DNA from: Microbacterium sp. BR1
Lineage (GTDB): Bacteria > Actinomycetota > Actinomycetes > Actinomycetales > Microbacteriaceae
Reading direction: 5' to 3'
Length of the DNA: 64,000 nucleotides
Assembly: GCF_002812725.1 (NCBI RefSeq)
Contig: NZ_NMUN01000002.1
Location: 62,001-126,000, forward strand
Within the stretch, counting starts at the first letter, position 1. Every line of letters starts with the position of its first letter. Of the stretch, positions 32,321 through 40,938 are shown piece after piece. The notes below the pieces were generated by a model, which saw nothing but the letters and a program-made list of their open reading frames with translations, did no database searches and was not told where the DNA came from. Made by a program: the position numbers and the translations under genes.

Positions 32321-33289
32321 GTGGCCCATATCATCGAGCATCACTCATCCGACCTGGGCGTCGAGTCCGCGACCGCGTCGTCGCTCGGCGAGTGGCGCCT
32401 CGTCGCCGGCAACCGCTTCGTGCCGCTGCAGATCGCCGCGGAAGGCCGCTTCGAGGGGTCGATCCGCTGGCGGTACATCGATGAGACGTGCATCACCCAG
32501 ATCGTGGCGAGCCCCCATCGCGTGCTCCGGACCGACTCGCTCATCTCGCCGAGCGATCCCAAGCACTACAAGCTGAGCCTGCAGTTGGACGGTTCGGGCA
32601 TCGTCGCGCAGGACGGTCGTGAGACGGTGCTGCGCCCGGGGGACATCGCGCTGTACGACACGAGTCGCCCGTACACGCTCGAGTTCACCAGCGACGTGCG
32701 ATGCCTCGTGATGGCATTCCCCCAGAGCGTCTTCGACGTGCCCTCGAGCCTGATCCGACGCATCACCGCGATCCGGCTGCCGGGCGACGAGGGGATCGGC
32801 GCGCTCATCTCGCCGTTCATGCGGCACCTGGGCGAGAACCTCGACAGCCTTTCGGGGATCGCGGGCGTCCGGATCCTGCGGAGCGTCCTCGATCTGCTGA
32901 CGGCTCTGGTCTACGCCCAGTTGTCGGAGGAGGAGGACCACTGGGGCGAGTCACGGCGTGCCGAGATGCGCGTCTTCAAGCTCTACATCGATGCCCACCT
33001 GAACGACCCCGACCTCAGCGCCGGGACGATCGCGCGCACGCACTTCATCTCGGTCCGCTACCTCCAGTACCTGTTCCGGGAGGAGGGCTTGACGGTCTCG
33101 AGCTACATCCGCTCGCGTCGGCTGCAGCACTGCGAGATCGATCTGAGCGATCCGGCCCAGACGTCGCTGTCGGTGTCGGAGATCGCGCAGCGCTGGGGAT
33201 TCCCGGACGCGAGCCACTTCAGCAAGATCTTCAAGGCGCATTTCGGCCAGGCACCCCGCGAGTTCCGCAGCGCCCGGCTGAGCGCCTGA
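32321..33289 (+). CDS. AraC-family transcriptional regulator
   Basis: This 322-residue protein has an N-terminal AraC_binding_2-type domain (residues 1-200) and a C-terminal double helix-turn-helix (about 215-318) with RTHFISVRYLQYLFREEG and the family signature SVSEIAQRWGFPDASHFSKIFKAHFGQAPREFR. N-terminal domains of this kind occur in regulators of aromatic catabolism. The GTG at 32321 lies about seven bases after GGGAGCG. The operon of CMD protein, dehydrogenase and TRAP genes begins 126 bp downstream and is its likely target. Confidence 0.88.
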   Translation: MAHIIEHHSSDLGVESATASSLGEWRLVAGNRFVPLQIAAEGRFEGSIRWRYIDETCITQIVASPHRVLRTDSLISPSDPKHYKLSLQLDGSGIVAQDGRETVLRPGDIALYDTSRPYTLEFTSDVRCLVMAFPQSVFDVPSSLIRRITAIRLPGDEGIGALISPFMRHLGENLDSLSGIAGVRILRSVLDLLTALVYAQLSEEEDHWGESRRAEMRVFKLYIDAHLNDPDLSAGTIARTHFISVRYLQYLFREEGLTVSSYIRSRRLQHCEIDLSDPAQTSLSVSEIAQRWGFPDASHFSKIFKAHFGQAPREFRSARLSA

Positions 33290-33318
33290 ATCGCCCTCTT
33301 CCGTGCGTGCGCCGTTGA

Positions 33319-33332
33319 CGCACTGTGGTGCG
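33319..33332. promoter_or_regulatory. Small dyad before the CMD/TRAP operon
   Basis: CGCAC (33319-33323) and GTGCG (33328-33332) form a perfect five-base dyad around TGTG, overlapping a TTGACG hexamer at 33315-33320. A CAGACT -10-like box follows at 33366-33371. It may be part of a regulated promoter; the evidence is weak. Confidence 0.35.
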
Positions 33333-33415
33333 CCATCCGACAAGACGGCCGCCGCGGGCGTCGCGCAGACTGAGCGGAGTCCACGGCGAGGAAGCCGGAC
33401 ACGGAGGGATCCACA

Positions 33416-33895
33416 GTGGTAGTGCGAGACGAACTGTACGAGATCGGCATTGTGCAGCGGAGGAAGATGTTCGGCTCCGCGGGCGCCGAGGACCAGGTGG
33501 ATCACACCACCGATCTGAACGACAAGCTCCAGGACTTCGTGACCAGGTACTGCTTCGGCGACATCTGGCAGCGCCCCGGCCTGTCGATTCCCGACCGCAG
33601 CAAGGTGACGTTCGCCATGCTGGTCGCGACCGGCAAGCCGCACGAGATGAAGGTGCACGCGCGCGGCGCGATCGAGAACGGGGTGACGCCGCTCGAACTG
33701 CGCGAGATCGTGGTGCAGGCGGTGTTGTACTGCGGCATTCCGGCGGCGGTGGAGGGGCTGCGCGCGCTCGACGCCGTTTTCGCCGAGATGGGCGTCGAAT
33801 CGAACCTCGACGGGGAAGCGGCCGCCACCGTGGCGACGGGAAAGACATCCGCGCCCTCTTCGCGCGCGGGATCAGGAAAGAAGGCGAGTCGATGA
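33416..33895 (+). CDS. Carboxymuconolactone decarboxylase family protein
   Basis: This 159-residue protein has the CMD fold: FVTRYCFGDIWQRPGLSIPDRSKVTFAMLVATGKPHEMKVHARGAIENGVTPLELREIVVQAVLYCGIPAAVEG. In pcaC-type enzymes this fold decarboxylates gamma-carboxymuconolactone in the protocatechuate pathway, and the length and pattern fit PcaC better than AhpD: the CxxC pair of AhpD is absent. The GTG at 33416 follows GGAGGG. It overlaps the next dehydrogenase gene by four bases. No other pca genes are visible, so the assignment stays at family level. Confidence 0.85.
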   Translation: MVVRDELYEIGIVQRRKMFGSAGAEDQVDHTTDLNDKLQDFVTRYCFGDIWQRPGLSIPDRSKVTFAMLVATGKPHEMKVHARGAIENGVTPLELREIVVQAVLYCGIPAAVEGLRALDAVFAEMGVESNLDGEAAATVATGKTSAPSSRAGSGKKASR

Positions 33896-34779
33896 CGGGT
33901 AACCAGAAAGAGATCGTCGGGTTCATCGGGCTCGGCACGATGGGGGCGCCGATGGCGGCCAACATCGCGGCGGGCGGCTACGACCTGCGCGTCTACGACG
34001 TCGATCCGGATGCCGCGCGAGCGGTCGCCGAGCGCATCGGCGCGACGGCGGTGCAGGATGTGACCGCACTCTCGGAGTGCGCCGTCGTCGTGCTCATGCT
34101 CCCCACCAGCGCGATCGTGCGGTCGGTGCTGCTCACTCCCGAGGGTGGCTCGCGCATCCCCTTCCGACCCGGCGCCGTGGTCGTCGACATGAGCTCCTCG
34201 GATCCGACCGAGACCGTCGAGACGGGCCGGGCGCTCGCCGCGGCCGGCGTCGCCATGGTCGACGCGCCGGTCTCGGGTGCGCGCGAGCGCGCCGTCGCGG
34301 GAACGCTCGCGATCATGCTGGGCGCGGACGACGACGCTGCGGCCGAGCGCGCCGTTCCGGTGATCGAGACCATGAGCCGGGCGATCTACCGTACCGGCAA
34401 GCTCGGAACGGGCCACGCCATGAAGGCGCTGAACAACTTCGTCGCGGGTGCGGCGTTCGTCGCGACCTCCGAGGCCCTCGTGGCCGGCGAGCGATTCGGT
34501 CTCGACCCGCAGCTGATGGTCGATGTCTTCAACGACTCGACCGGACAGAGCTTCTCGACGACCCACGTGTTCGGTCCGCATGTCGTCGAGCGCCAGTTCG
34601 CGAGCGGTTTCGCCCTTCCTCTGATCACGAAGGACGTGCGCATAGCCCGGGAGCTGCAGCACGCGGTCGATCACGATGCCCCCGTCTGCGAGGCGGTGAC
34701 ACGTGCTCTCGAGGATGCGCTCGAGGCGCTCGGTCCCGTCGATCACACGCGGGCGTACACCCACTGGCAAAGCCGATAG
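33892..34779 (+). CDS. Beta-hydroxyacid dehydrogenase (3-hydroxyisobutyrate dehydrogenase family)
   Basis: This 295-residue protein has the NAD-binding start IVGFIGLGTMGAPMAANIAAGG (residues 8-29), the substrate motif DAPVSGARERAVAGTL and the catalytic lysine region GHAMKALNNFVAGA. Relatives oxidise 3-hydroxyisobutyrate, reduce tartronate semialdehyde or act on 4-hydroxybutyrate. It starts inside the CMD stop codon (ATGA) and precedes the TRAP transporter by 37 bp, so it may act on the imported acid or its product. Confidence 0.9.
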   Translation: MTGNQKEIVGFIGLGTMGAPMAANIAAGGYDLRVYDVDPDAARAVAERIGATAVQDVTALSECAVVVLMLPTSAIVRSVLLTPEGGSRIPFRPGAVVVDMSSSDPTETVETGRALAAAGVAMVDAPVSGARERAVAGTLAIMLGADDDAAAERAVPVIETMSRAIYRTGKLGTGHAMKALNNFVAGAAFVATSEALVAGERFGLDPQLMVDVFNDSTGQSFSTTHVFGPHVVERQFASGFALPLITKDVRIARELQHAVDHDAPVCEAVTRALEDALEALGPVDHTRAYTHWQSR

Positions 34780-34816
34780 GTCGACCCCCGCCGTACCGCG
34801 CCCGAGAGGGGGAGCA

Positions 34817-35368
34817 ATGGAACGATTCGTCATCGCGCTCAGCCGGGTGATGGCCGTGATAGCCGCCGCGGCGATCGTCGTGCTCATGACGGCGATCGTC
34901 GTCGACGTCACGGGGCGGTTCGTCACCAACAGCAGTGTCCCGGCGATGCTCGAGATCTCGGAAGGGGCGCTCGTCGTCGCCATCTTCTTCGCACTCGCGT
35001 GGGCCGGCGTCACGGGCGCCCACGTCTCGGTCACCCTGCTCGCCGATCGGCTCGGGGAGGGGTGGAATCGTGTGTTCGACATCTCCACCTGGGTGTTCTG
35101 CTCCCTCGTCGTCGCCTGGCTCACCTTCGCCTCGGCGACACGGGCGGCGAGCGCGACTCGGCTGAACGAAACGCGCATGGGCCTCGTCCAGTGGCCGACG
35201 TGGCCGCTGCGGTGGATCATCGTCGTCGGCTTCGCGGCGCTGCTGCTCGTCTGCCTGGTGAACGTCGTCCGCTCCCTCCGCCATCGCGCGGTGCTGGGTC
35301 GGCGCAACACGGAAGAGCTGATCATCACCGAGACCGCATCCGAGTCCGCCCCGACCGAGCGAGCCTGA
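34817..35368 (+). CDS. dctQ: TRAP transporter small permease (DctQ)
   Basis: This 183-residue protein has four hydrophobic segments and the DctQ pattern DVTGRFVTNSSVPAMLEISEGALVVAIFFALAWAG. It is the small membrane subunit of a tripartite ATP-independent periplasmic transporter, which imports carboxylates with a sodium or proton gradient. GGGGGAG precedes the ATG at 34817. DctM and DctP follow in order. Confidence 0.9.
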   Translation: MERFVIALSRVMAVIAAAAIVVLMTAIVVDVTGRFVTNSSVPAMLEISEGALVVAIFFALAWAGVTGAHVSVTLLADRLGEGWNRVFDISTWVFCSLVVAWLTFASATRAASATRLNETRMGLVQWPTWPLRWIIVVGFAALLLVCLVNVVRSLRHRAVLGRRNTEELIITETASESAPTERA

Positions 35369-35376
35369 GGAACGTC

Positions 35377-36837
35377 ATGCAGATCTACCAGATCGTCATC
35401 CTGACGTTGCTCGTGATGTTCGCGCTGCTCGCGATCAAGGTGCCCGTCGCCGTCAGCCTCGCCGGCGCGGGCGGCCTCGGCCTGATCCTCTTGCAGGGCT
35501 TCGGCTACGCGAGCAACACTCTGGGCGCCGCACCGTTCACGACGTCGGCGAGCTTCACCCTCACGATCATCCCCATGTTCATCCTGATGGGGATGCTCGC
35601 GGTCCGTGCGAACATCGCCGAGAACGTCTTCGCCGTGGCCAATCACTTCGTTCGGCGTGCACCCGGGGGGCTCGGCGTCGCGACGGTCATGGCCTGCGCC
35701 GGATTCGCCGCCGTCTCCGGCTCGAGCATCGGCACCGCCGCAACCATGGCGAAGCTCTCGGTGGATCAGATGCGTGCCAAGGGGTACCCCGCGAGCCTCG
35801 CTACCGGGATCGTCGCGATCGCCGGAACGCTCGGTGTGATGATCCCCCCGAGCACGTTCCTGGTGCTCTACGCGGTCCTCGCGGGCGAGTCCGTCTCACA
35901 GATGCTCGCCGCGGGCATCATCCCGGGCCTGCTCTCGGCCCTGGGCTACATCACGTACATCATGGTCGTCGGGCAGCGGACGATCCGTCGGGACGCCGGT
36001 GGCGACCTCTCCGAGGCGGTCGACGATGCCCGTGCCGAGTTGCGGGAAAAGCGGAAGTCGGCGGGCGCGGGCCGCGCGGCGCGTGCGATGTCGACCGACA
36101 CGACCGTCCGGACGGCGGAGCCCCGCACCGCCGCTGTGAAGGCGGCCATCGCTCCGCGCCCGTCGCTGCGGGCGCTGCCCTGGCGCGGAGTGGTCTACAT
36201 CGCCATCCTGTTCACCGTCGTCCTCGGGGGGATGTACTCGGGCATCTTCACCGCGACCGAGTCCGCCGCGATGGGCGCCCTGGCAGCGCTCATCATCCTC
36301 GTCGTCGAGAATCGTCGGCAGGGCGTCCGACGCATCCTCCGAGCGTTCCGGATCTCCCTGCTCGACACGGCCGAGACGACCGCCATGGTCTTCTTCATCG
36401 TCATCGGATCGGCGATCCTGTCGACCTTCTTCGTGGCCGCCGGGGTCACCCGCGCCATCTCGGACTGGGTCGGCGCGCTGCCCTTCCCCCCGATGCTGGT
36501 GATGGCGCTGCTGCTGCTCTGCCTCGTGCCGATGGGAATGTTCCTGGAGTCGATGTCGATCCTCGTCATCACGGTGCCGATCCTGTACCCCGTGGCCATG
36601 GAGTTCGGCTTCGACGGGATCTGGCTCGGCATCCTGATCGTCAAGCTCATCGAGATCGGAATGGTGACCCCGCCCGTGGGGATCCTCACCTTCGTGGTCG
36701 CGGGGACCACCGGTGTCAAGCCCGAGACCGTCTTCCGCGGGGTTCTTCCGCTCGTGGGGATCGACTTCGTCACCACGACGATCCTCTTCCTCTTCCCCGC
36801 GATAACGCTCTTCCTTCCTTCTCTCGTCGCGCGTTGA
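35377..36837 (+). CDS. dctM: TRAP transporter large permease (DctM)
   Basis: This 486-residue protein has about twelve membrane segments and DctM signatures (SGSSIGTAATMAKLSVDQMRAKGY, GIVAIAGTLGVMIPPSTFLVLYAVLAGES, EIGMVTPPVGILTFVVAG). Family members usually have about 425 residues. The extra length is a charged linker of some 70 residues (199-268), rich in Arg, Ala and Lys, between the two halves. The start at 35377 lies eight bases after dctQ. Confidence 0.92.
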   Translation: MQIYQIVILTLLVMFALLAIKVPVAVSLAGAGGLGLILLQGFGYASNTLGAAPFTTSASFTLTIIPMFILMGMLAVRANIAENVFAVANHFVRRAPGGLGVATVMACAGFAAVSGSSIGTAATMAKLSVDQMRAKGYPASLATGIVAIAGTLGVMIPPSTFLVLYAVLAGESVSQMLAAGIIPGLLSALGYITYIMVVGQRTIRRDAGGDLSEAVDDARAELREKRKSAGAGRAARAMSTDTTVRTAEPRTAAVKAAIAPRPSLRALPWRGVVYIAILFTVVLGGMYSGIFTATESAAMGALAALIILVVENRRQGVRRILRAFRISLLDTAETTAMVFFIVIGSAILSTFFVAAGVTRAISDWVGALPFPPMLVMALLLLCLVPMGMFLESMSILVITVPILYPVAMEFGFDGIWLGILIVKLIEIGMVTPPVGILTFVVAGTTGVKPETVFRGVLPLVGIDFVTTTILFLFPAITLFLPSLVAR

Positions 36838-36942
36838 CCGGAGGACGGAGGACCGCGCGGGGATCTGCGCGCGCGGACCATACTCCGTTCGCCGGTGGAC
36901 AACCGCACGGACCGCGGGCGGGCGAAGGTGGAGGAACACGAT

Positions 36943-36962
36943 CGGCGACGGGGATGTCGCCG
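36943..36962 (+). promoter_or_regulatory. Hairpin between dctM and dctP
   Basis: CGGCGAC (36943-36949) and GTCGCCG (36956-36962) form a seven-pair stem with a six-base loop in the 164-bp gap. It could stabilise the downstream dctP message, which is often made in excess, or weaken read-through. No promoter is evident in the gap. Confidence 0.4.
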
Positions 36963-37001
36963 GTTCGCCATCACTCTGATGCACGGAGAGGACGAACAAC
37001 G

Positions 37002-38156
37002 ATGTTCACACAGCGATCCACACGCGGCCGGAGGGTGTTCGCTCTCACCGCCCTCGTCAGCGCCGGGCTCCTCGTCAGCGCCTGTTCCGGCGTCGTCGCC
37101 GAGCCCGACGGCGACGCGTCGGGCGACGGCGGTGGTGAGCCGGAGGTCACGCTCACGCTGGTGACCGCGGCCATCGACGGCACTCCCAACGCCGCCGTCC
37201 AGGACTGGTTCCTCGACGAGATCGAGGAACGCAGCGACGGCAAGGTCGCCTTCGAGCGGACCGAGGCCTACTCCCTCTGCGCCGCCCCCGAGATCGTCGA
37301 GTGCGTGCGCGACGGACGTGCCGACATCGGTGTGACCATCCCCGATTACACGCCTCAATATTTCCCGTCGACGAGCGTCGTCAGCATCCCGTTCATCGGC
37401 CAGAATTGGCAGGCCATCATGCAGTCGCTGTACGACCTGCACCAGGAAAACCCCGACGCACAGGCCGTGATGGAGGGCAACGAGCTGCACTACCTGGCGA
37501 CCTGGCCGGTCGGTCGGCTGCTGCTCGGCACGAAGGAGCCCGTCACCGACACCGCCGGCCTGTCCGGACTCGCGGTGCGCGTATCGGGTCCGCTGGCGCA
37601 GCAGCTGTTCCAGGGCGCGGGCGCGAACATCGTCGCCCTCCCCGCCAACGAGACCTACGAGGGTGTCGAGCGCGGGCTCGCCGACGCGGTCGGTGCGGGC
37701 ATGGACTTCCCCGTGAACTACCGGCTCAACGAGTTGCTGCCCTACTGGACGGACCCCGGCTTCGGGCAGTATTCCGCCTTCGGCATGTGGCTCTCGGCCA
37801 CCGCGTACGAGGGTCTGTCGGATGAACTCAAGGCGGTCTTCGACGAGGTGGCCGAAGAGCTCAACTCCGGCGCCGGTGCCGAGGCGTACAACGTCAAGGC
37901 CGCCGAGCAGTGCCCCGCGATGCTCGACGCACCGACCGTCCAAGACCTCAACGCCTGGGGCGAGGCCGAGACGGAAGCCTGGGAGTCGGCAACGGGCGAC
38001 TCGATGCTCGACGCATGGGTCGAACTCGCGACGGGCCAGGGTCTCGAGAACGCCCAGGGCGTGCTCGACGACTATCTCGCGGGCCTCGAGACCTACGCCG
38101 ATGTCGAGGTGGGCGACGCCACGCTCGAGTGCATCGCGGAGTTCGCCGACCGCTGA
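37002..38156 (+). CDS. dctP: TRAP transporter substrate-binding lipoprotein (DctP)
   Basis: This 384-residue protein starts with a lipoprotein signal peptide (RRVFALTALVSAGLLVSAC, lipidated cysteine near residue 29). The DctP fold contains APEIVECVRDGRADIGVTIPDYTP, GLAVRVSGPLAQQLFQGAGANIVALPANETYEGVERGLADA and PYWTDPGFGQYSAFGMWLS. The arginine in the LAVRVSG segment is where family members bind the carboxylate. It delivers an organic acid, possibly aromatic, to DctQM. The SBP gene comes after the permeases here. Confidence 0.9.
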   Translation: MFTQRSTRGRRVFALTALVSAGLLVSACSGVVAEPDGDASGDGGGEPEVTLTLVTAAIDGTPNAAVQDWFLDEIEERSDGKVAFERTEAYSLCAAPEIVECVRDGRADIGVTIPDYTPQYFPSTSVVSIPFIGQNWQAIMQSLYDLHQENPDAQAVMEGNELHYLATWPVGRLLLGTKEPVTDTAGLSGLAVRVSGPLAQQLFQGAGANIVALPANETYEGVERGLADAVGAGMDFPVNYRLNELLPYWTDPGFGQYSAFGMWLSATAYEGLSDELKAVFDEVAEELNSGAGAEAYNVKAAEQCPAMLDAPTVQDLNAWGEAETEAWESATGDSMLDAWVELATGQGLENAQGVLDDYLAGLETYADVEVGDATLECIAEFADR

Positions 38157-38193
38157 CATCGCATCCGACATCCATCTACCAGAAGGGCATCTC

Positions 38194-39603
38194 ATGACAA
38201 ACGACACCTCGACACTCCTCGATGCGATATCCGTCGCAGCCGAGGAGGGCCGGGCGGTACCGGACGCCGCGTCGGGCGAGACGATCGGTCACGTCCGCGA
38301 GCAGACGGTCGCCGACCTCGACGCTGCCATCGGTCGTGCCACAGCGGCGCAGCCCGAGTGGGCGGCTCTGGGGCACGCCGAGCGTGCGCGACTGCTGCAC
38401 CTGGCGGCGGACGAGATCGACGCGCACGCCGAAGAACTCGCGCAGATCATCGCGCGCGAGCAGGGCAAGCCGCTGAACGGTCCGGGCGCGCGCTTCGAAG
38501 CCGCGGGATGCGCGGTCTGGATCCGCAGCGCCGCCGACACCGTCCTCGAGACCGAGGTCCTCTTCGAGGTCGAGGGGACCAGATCCGAGCTGCACTACGT
38601 CCCGCTGGGGGTCGTCGGTGCGATCGGACCGTGGAACTGGCCCGCGCTCATCGCCATCTGGCAGATCGCACCCGCCCTGCGAATGGGCAACACGGTCGTG
38701 ACCAAGCCGAGCGAGTACACGCCGCTCAGCGTGCTCGCCGTGGTCGAGTTGATGAACCGTCATCTGCCGCGGGACGTGCTGCAGGTGATCACGGGCGGAC
38801 GTGAGGTCGGGGCGGCGATCGCCTCGCACCCCGGGATCGACAAGGTCATGTTCACCGGCTCCACCAAGACCGGGCGGGAGATCGTCAAGGGGTCGGCGAG
38901 CAACCTCGCCCGGCTGACCCTTGAGCTGGGCGGCAACGATCCCGGCATCGTGCTGCCGGGCAGCGACGCGAAGGCGATCGCCGAGGGTCTGTTCTGGGGG
39001 GCGTTCATCAACACCGGTCAGACCTGTGCCGCCCTCAAGCGGCTGTACGTTCACGACTCGGTCTATGACGACGTGGTCGACGAGCTGGTCCGGGTCGCGG
39101 AATCGATGCAACTCGGTCCCGGCACGAGCGAGGACAGCCAGCTCGGCCCCCTCTCGACGGCCCAGCAGTTCGACATCGTGACGCGTCTGGTCGACGATGC
39201 GCGTTCGCGCGGTGCGCGCATCGCCACGGGAGGAGAGGCGGCGCCCGAACTCGGACCGCACTTCTACCGGGCGACCGTCGTGGCCGACATCGAGGACGGC
39301 GCACCGCTGGTCGACGAGGAGCAGTTCGGCCCCGTCATCCCGGTGCTCCGCTACACCGACATCGACGATGCGGTAGCCCGGGCCAACTCGTCGGAACAGG
39401 GCCTCGGGGCATCCGTCTGGGGCGATCCCGTCGAGGCGCGTCGTGTCGCGGACCTGATCGAGAGCGGGACGGTCTGGATCAACCAGCACGGCACGTTGAA
39501 CCCGATGGTCGCGTTCGGCGGCGTCAAGGGCTCGGGATACGGACTGGAGTTCGGCGTGAACGGGCTCAAGGCCGTCGCCGCCCCGAAGGTCATCACGATC
39601 TGA
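38194..39603 (+). CDS. NAD(P)-dependent aldehyde dehydrogenase
   Basis: This 469-residue enzyme has the full ALDH signature: GAIGPWNWPALIAIWQIAPALRMGNTVVTKPSE, FTGSTKTGREIV, the general base E244 in LELGGNDPGIV and the catalytic C278 in NTGQTCAALKRLYV. It turns an aldehyde into the acid. It follows the TRAP operon by 37 bp on the same strand and ends at a hairpin terminator. Its substrate is probably a semialdehyde or aromatic aldehyde from this catabolic region. Confidence 0.93.
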   Translation: MTNDTSTLLDAISVAAEEGRAVPDAASGETIGHVREQTVADLDAAIGRATAAQPEWAALGHAERARLLHLAADEIDAHAEELAQIIAREQGKPLNGPGARFEAAGCAVWIRSAADTVLETEVLFEVEGTRSELHYVPLGVVGAIGPWNWPALIAIWQIAPALRMGNTVVTKPSEYTPLSVLAVVELMNRHLPRDVLQVITGGREVGAAIASHPGIDKVMFTGSTKTGREIVKGSASNLARLTLELGGNDPGIVLPGSDAKAIAEGLFWGAFINTGQTCAALKRLYVHDSVYDDVVDELVRVAESMQLGPGTSEDSQLGPLSTAQQFDIVTRLVDDARSRGARIATGGEAAPELGPHFYRATVVADIEDGAPLVDEEQFGPVIPVLRYTDIDDAVARANSSEQGLGASVWGDPVEARRVADLIESGTVWINQHGTLNPMVAFGGVKGSGYGLEFGVNGLKAVAAPKVITI

Positions 39604-39620
39604 TCGGCATACGGAGGCGG

Positions 39621-39653
39621 GGAGTGGGGCGTCGCGTGGCGGCGTCCCGCTCC
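39621..39653. terminator. Hairpin terminator between convergent operons
   Basis: A 13-pair stem with three G-T pairs and a seven-base loop spans 39621-39653 (arms GGAGTGGGGCGTC and GGCGTCCCGCTCC), followed by TTCG. It lies 18 bases after the aldehyde dehydrogenase stop and could serve both this operon and the convergent hydroxyacid oxidase gene. Confidence 0.6.
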
Positions 39654-39702
39654 TTCGCGTCCGTGGTAGACGAGCTCGGGGATCGGAGGAGCCCGGCGGC
39701 GG

Positions 39703-40938
39703 TCAGTCTCGCGCGGGAACGTGCAGCATGTCCGCCGCGATGTCGCCGATCGTCGCGGCGCCGAGCAGGGCCATCGTGCGCGCGAGACCGGACTGCAGCA
39801 TCCGGCCCGCCCGGAGGGCCCCCGCCTCGCCTCCCGCCATCAGCCCGTAGACGTACGCGCGGCCCATGAACACGGCGTCCGCGCCGGCCGCCAGCGCCGC
39901 GGCGATGTGCGTTCCCGAGCGCACGCCCCCGTCGAGATAGACGGCCGCGCGATCACCGACGGCTGCGCGCACGCTGCCGAGCGCGTCCCAGGTCGAGATG
40001 ACGTTCTCGAGCTGACGGCCGCCGTGGTTCGAGACGACCACGGCGTCCGCGCCGAGCCGCACGGCCTCCGCGGCGTCGGCGGCGGAGAGTATCCCCTTCA
40101 CGACGAGCGGACCCGTCCACATGCCGCGCATCCAGGCGAGGTCGGCGAAGGTCGTCGACGCATCCAAGATCGCGTTCGACTGTTCCGCGAATCCTCCCGG
40201 CTTCAGATCCAGCGCCGCGAACCCGAGCGGTTCGCTCCGGAGGGTCCGTGCCAGCCAGCGCGGATGGCGGGCGAGCCCGGCGACGGAGCGGAGCGGGAAG
40301 CTCGGCGGAAGAGTCATGCCGTTGCGTGCGTCGCGGAGCCGCTGGCCCGCGACCGGCACGTCGACCGTGAGGACGAGGGCGCGGTACCCCAGTGCGCTGG
40401 CGCGGCGGATGAGCGCCTCGGACGCGGCGCGGTCCTTCCAGAGGTAGAGCTGAAACCACCGGTCGGCCTCGGGCGCCGCAGCCGCGACGGCCTCGAGGGA
40501 TGACGACGCCATGGTCGACAGGACGTAGGGCACGCCCAGGCGCGCGGCTGCCCGCACGGCCGCGAGCTCGCCGTCGGGGTGGGCGAGGCGCGTCATGCCG
40601 ACCGGGGCGAACCCGAAGGGCGCGCGGGCGGCGGACCCCAGGAAGTGCGTCGAGGTATCGATCCGCGAGACATCCCGCAGAACGCGTGGGACGAGCGAGG
40701 CCGTTTCGAACCGCTCGACGTTCCGGCGGACGGCCACCTCGTCCCCCGCCCCGCCGTCGATGAAGTCGAAGATCGGCTTCGGCACGGTGCGCCGCGCCAT
40801 CGCGCGGAGATCGGCGATGGAGTACGCCGAGGCGAGGGCGCCCGGTGCGTCGGATCGTGCACCGCGCCACTGGATCATCGCCGCGATGTCGCGGACCCCG
40901 AGCCTCGAGCGCCTCCCGCCTCGTGTGGAACGGGTCAT
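39703..40938 (-). CDS. FMN-dependent alpha-hydroxyacid dehydrogenase
   Basis: This 411-residue flavoenzyme fits the L-lactate dehydrogenase/glycolate oxidase/mandelate dehydrogenase family: FIDGGAGDEVAVRRNVERF, FAPVGMTRLAHPDGELA, LVLTVDVPVAGQRLRD and the catalytic VVSNHGGRQLENVISTWDAL with the active-site histidine. It oxidises an L-2-hydroxyacid to a 2-keto acid. The ATG at 40938 overlaps the stop of the FAD-linked oxidase gene as ATGA, so the two are coupled. Mandelate-like acids would fit the aromatic context, but lactate cannot be excluded. Confidence 0.9.
   Translation of the reverse strand: MTRSTRGGRRSRLGVRDIAAMIQWRGARSDAPGALASAYSIADLRAMARRTVPKPIFDFIDGGAGDEVAVRRNVERFETASLVPRVLRDVSRIDTSTHFLGSAARAPFGFAPVGMTRLAHPDGELAAVRAAARLGVPYVLSTMASSSLEAVAAAAPEADRWFQLYLWKDRAASEALIRRASALGYRALVLTVDVPVAGQRLRDARNGMTLPPSFPLRSVAGLARHPRWLARTLRSEPLGFAALDLKPGGFAEQSNAILDASTTFADLAWMRGMWTGPLVVKGILSAADAAEAVRLGADAVVVSNHGGRQLENVISTWDALGSVRAAVGDRAAVYLDGGVRSGTHIAAALAAGADAVFMGRAYVYGLMAGGEAGALRAGRMLQSGLARTMALLGAATIGDIAADMLHVPARD

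Noticed and set aside
33502..35646. Minus-strand open frame of 714 codons across the CMD, dehydrogenase and TRAP genes
   Set aside because: It spans several well-supported genes on the other strand and resembles a typical high-GC antisense shadow.
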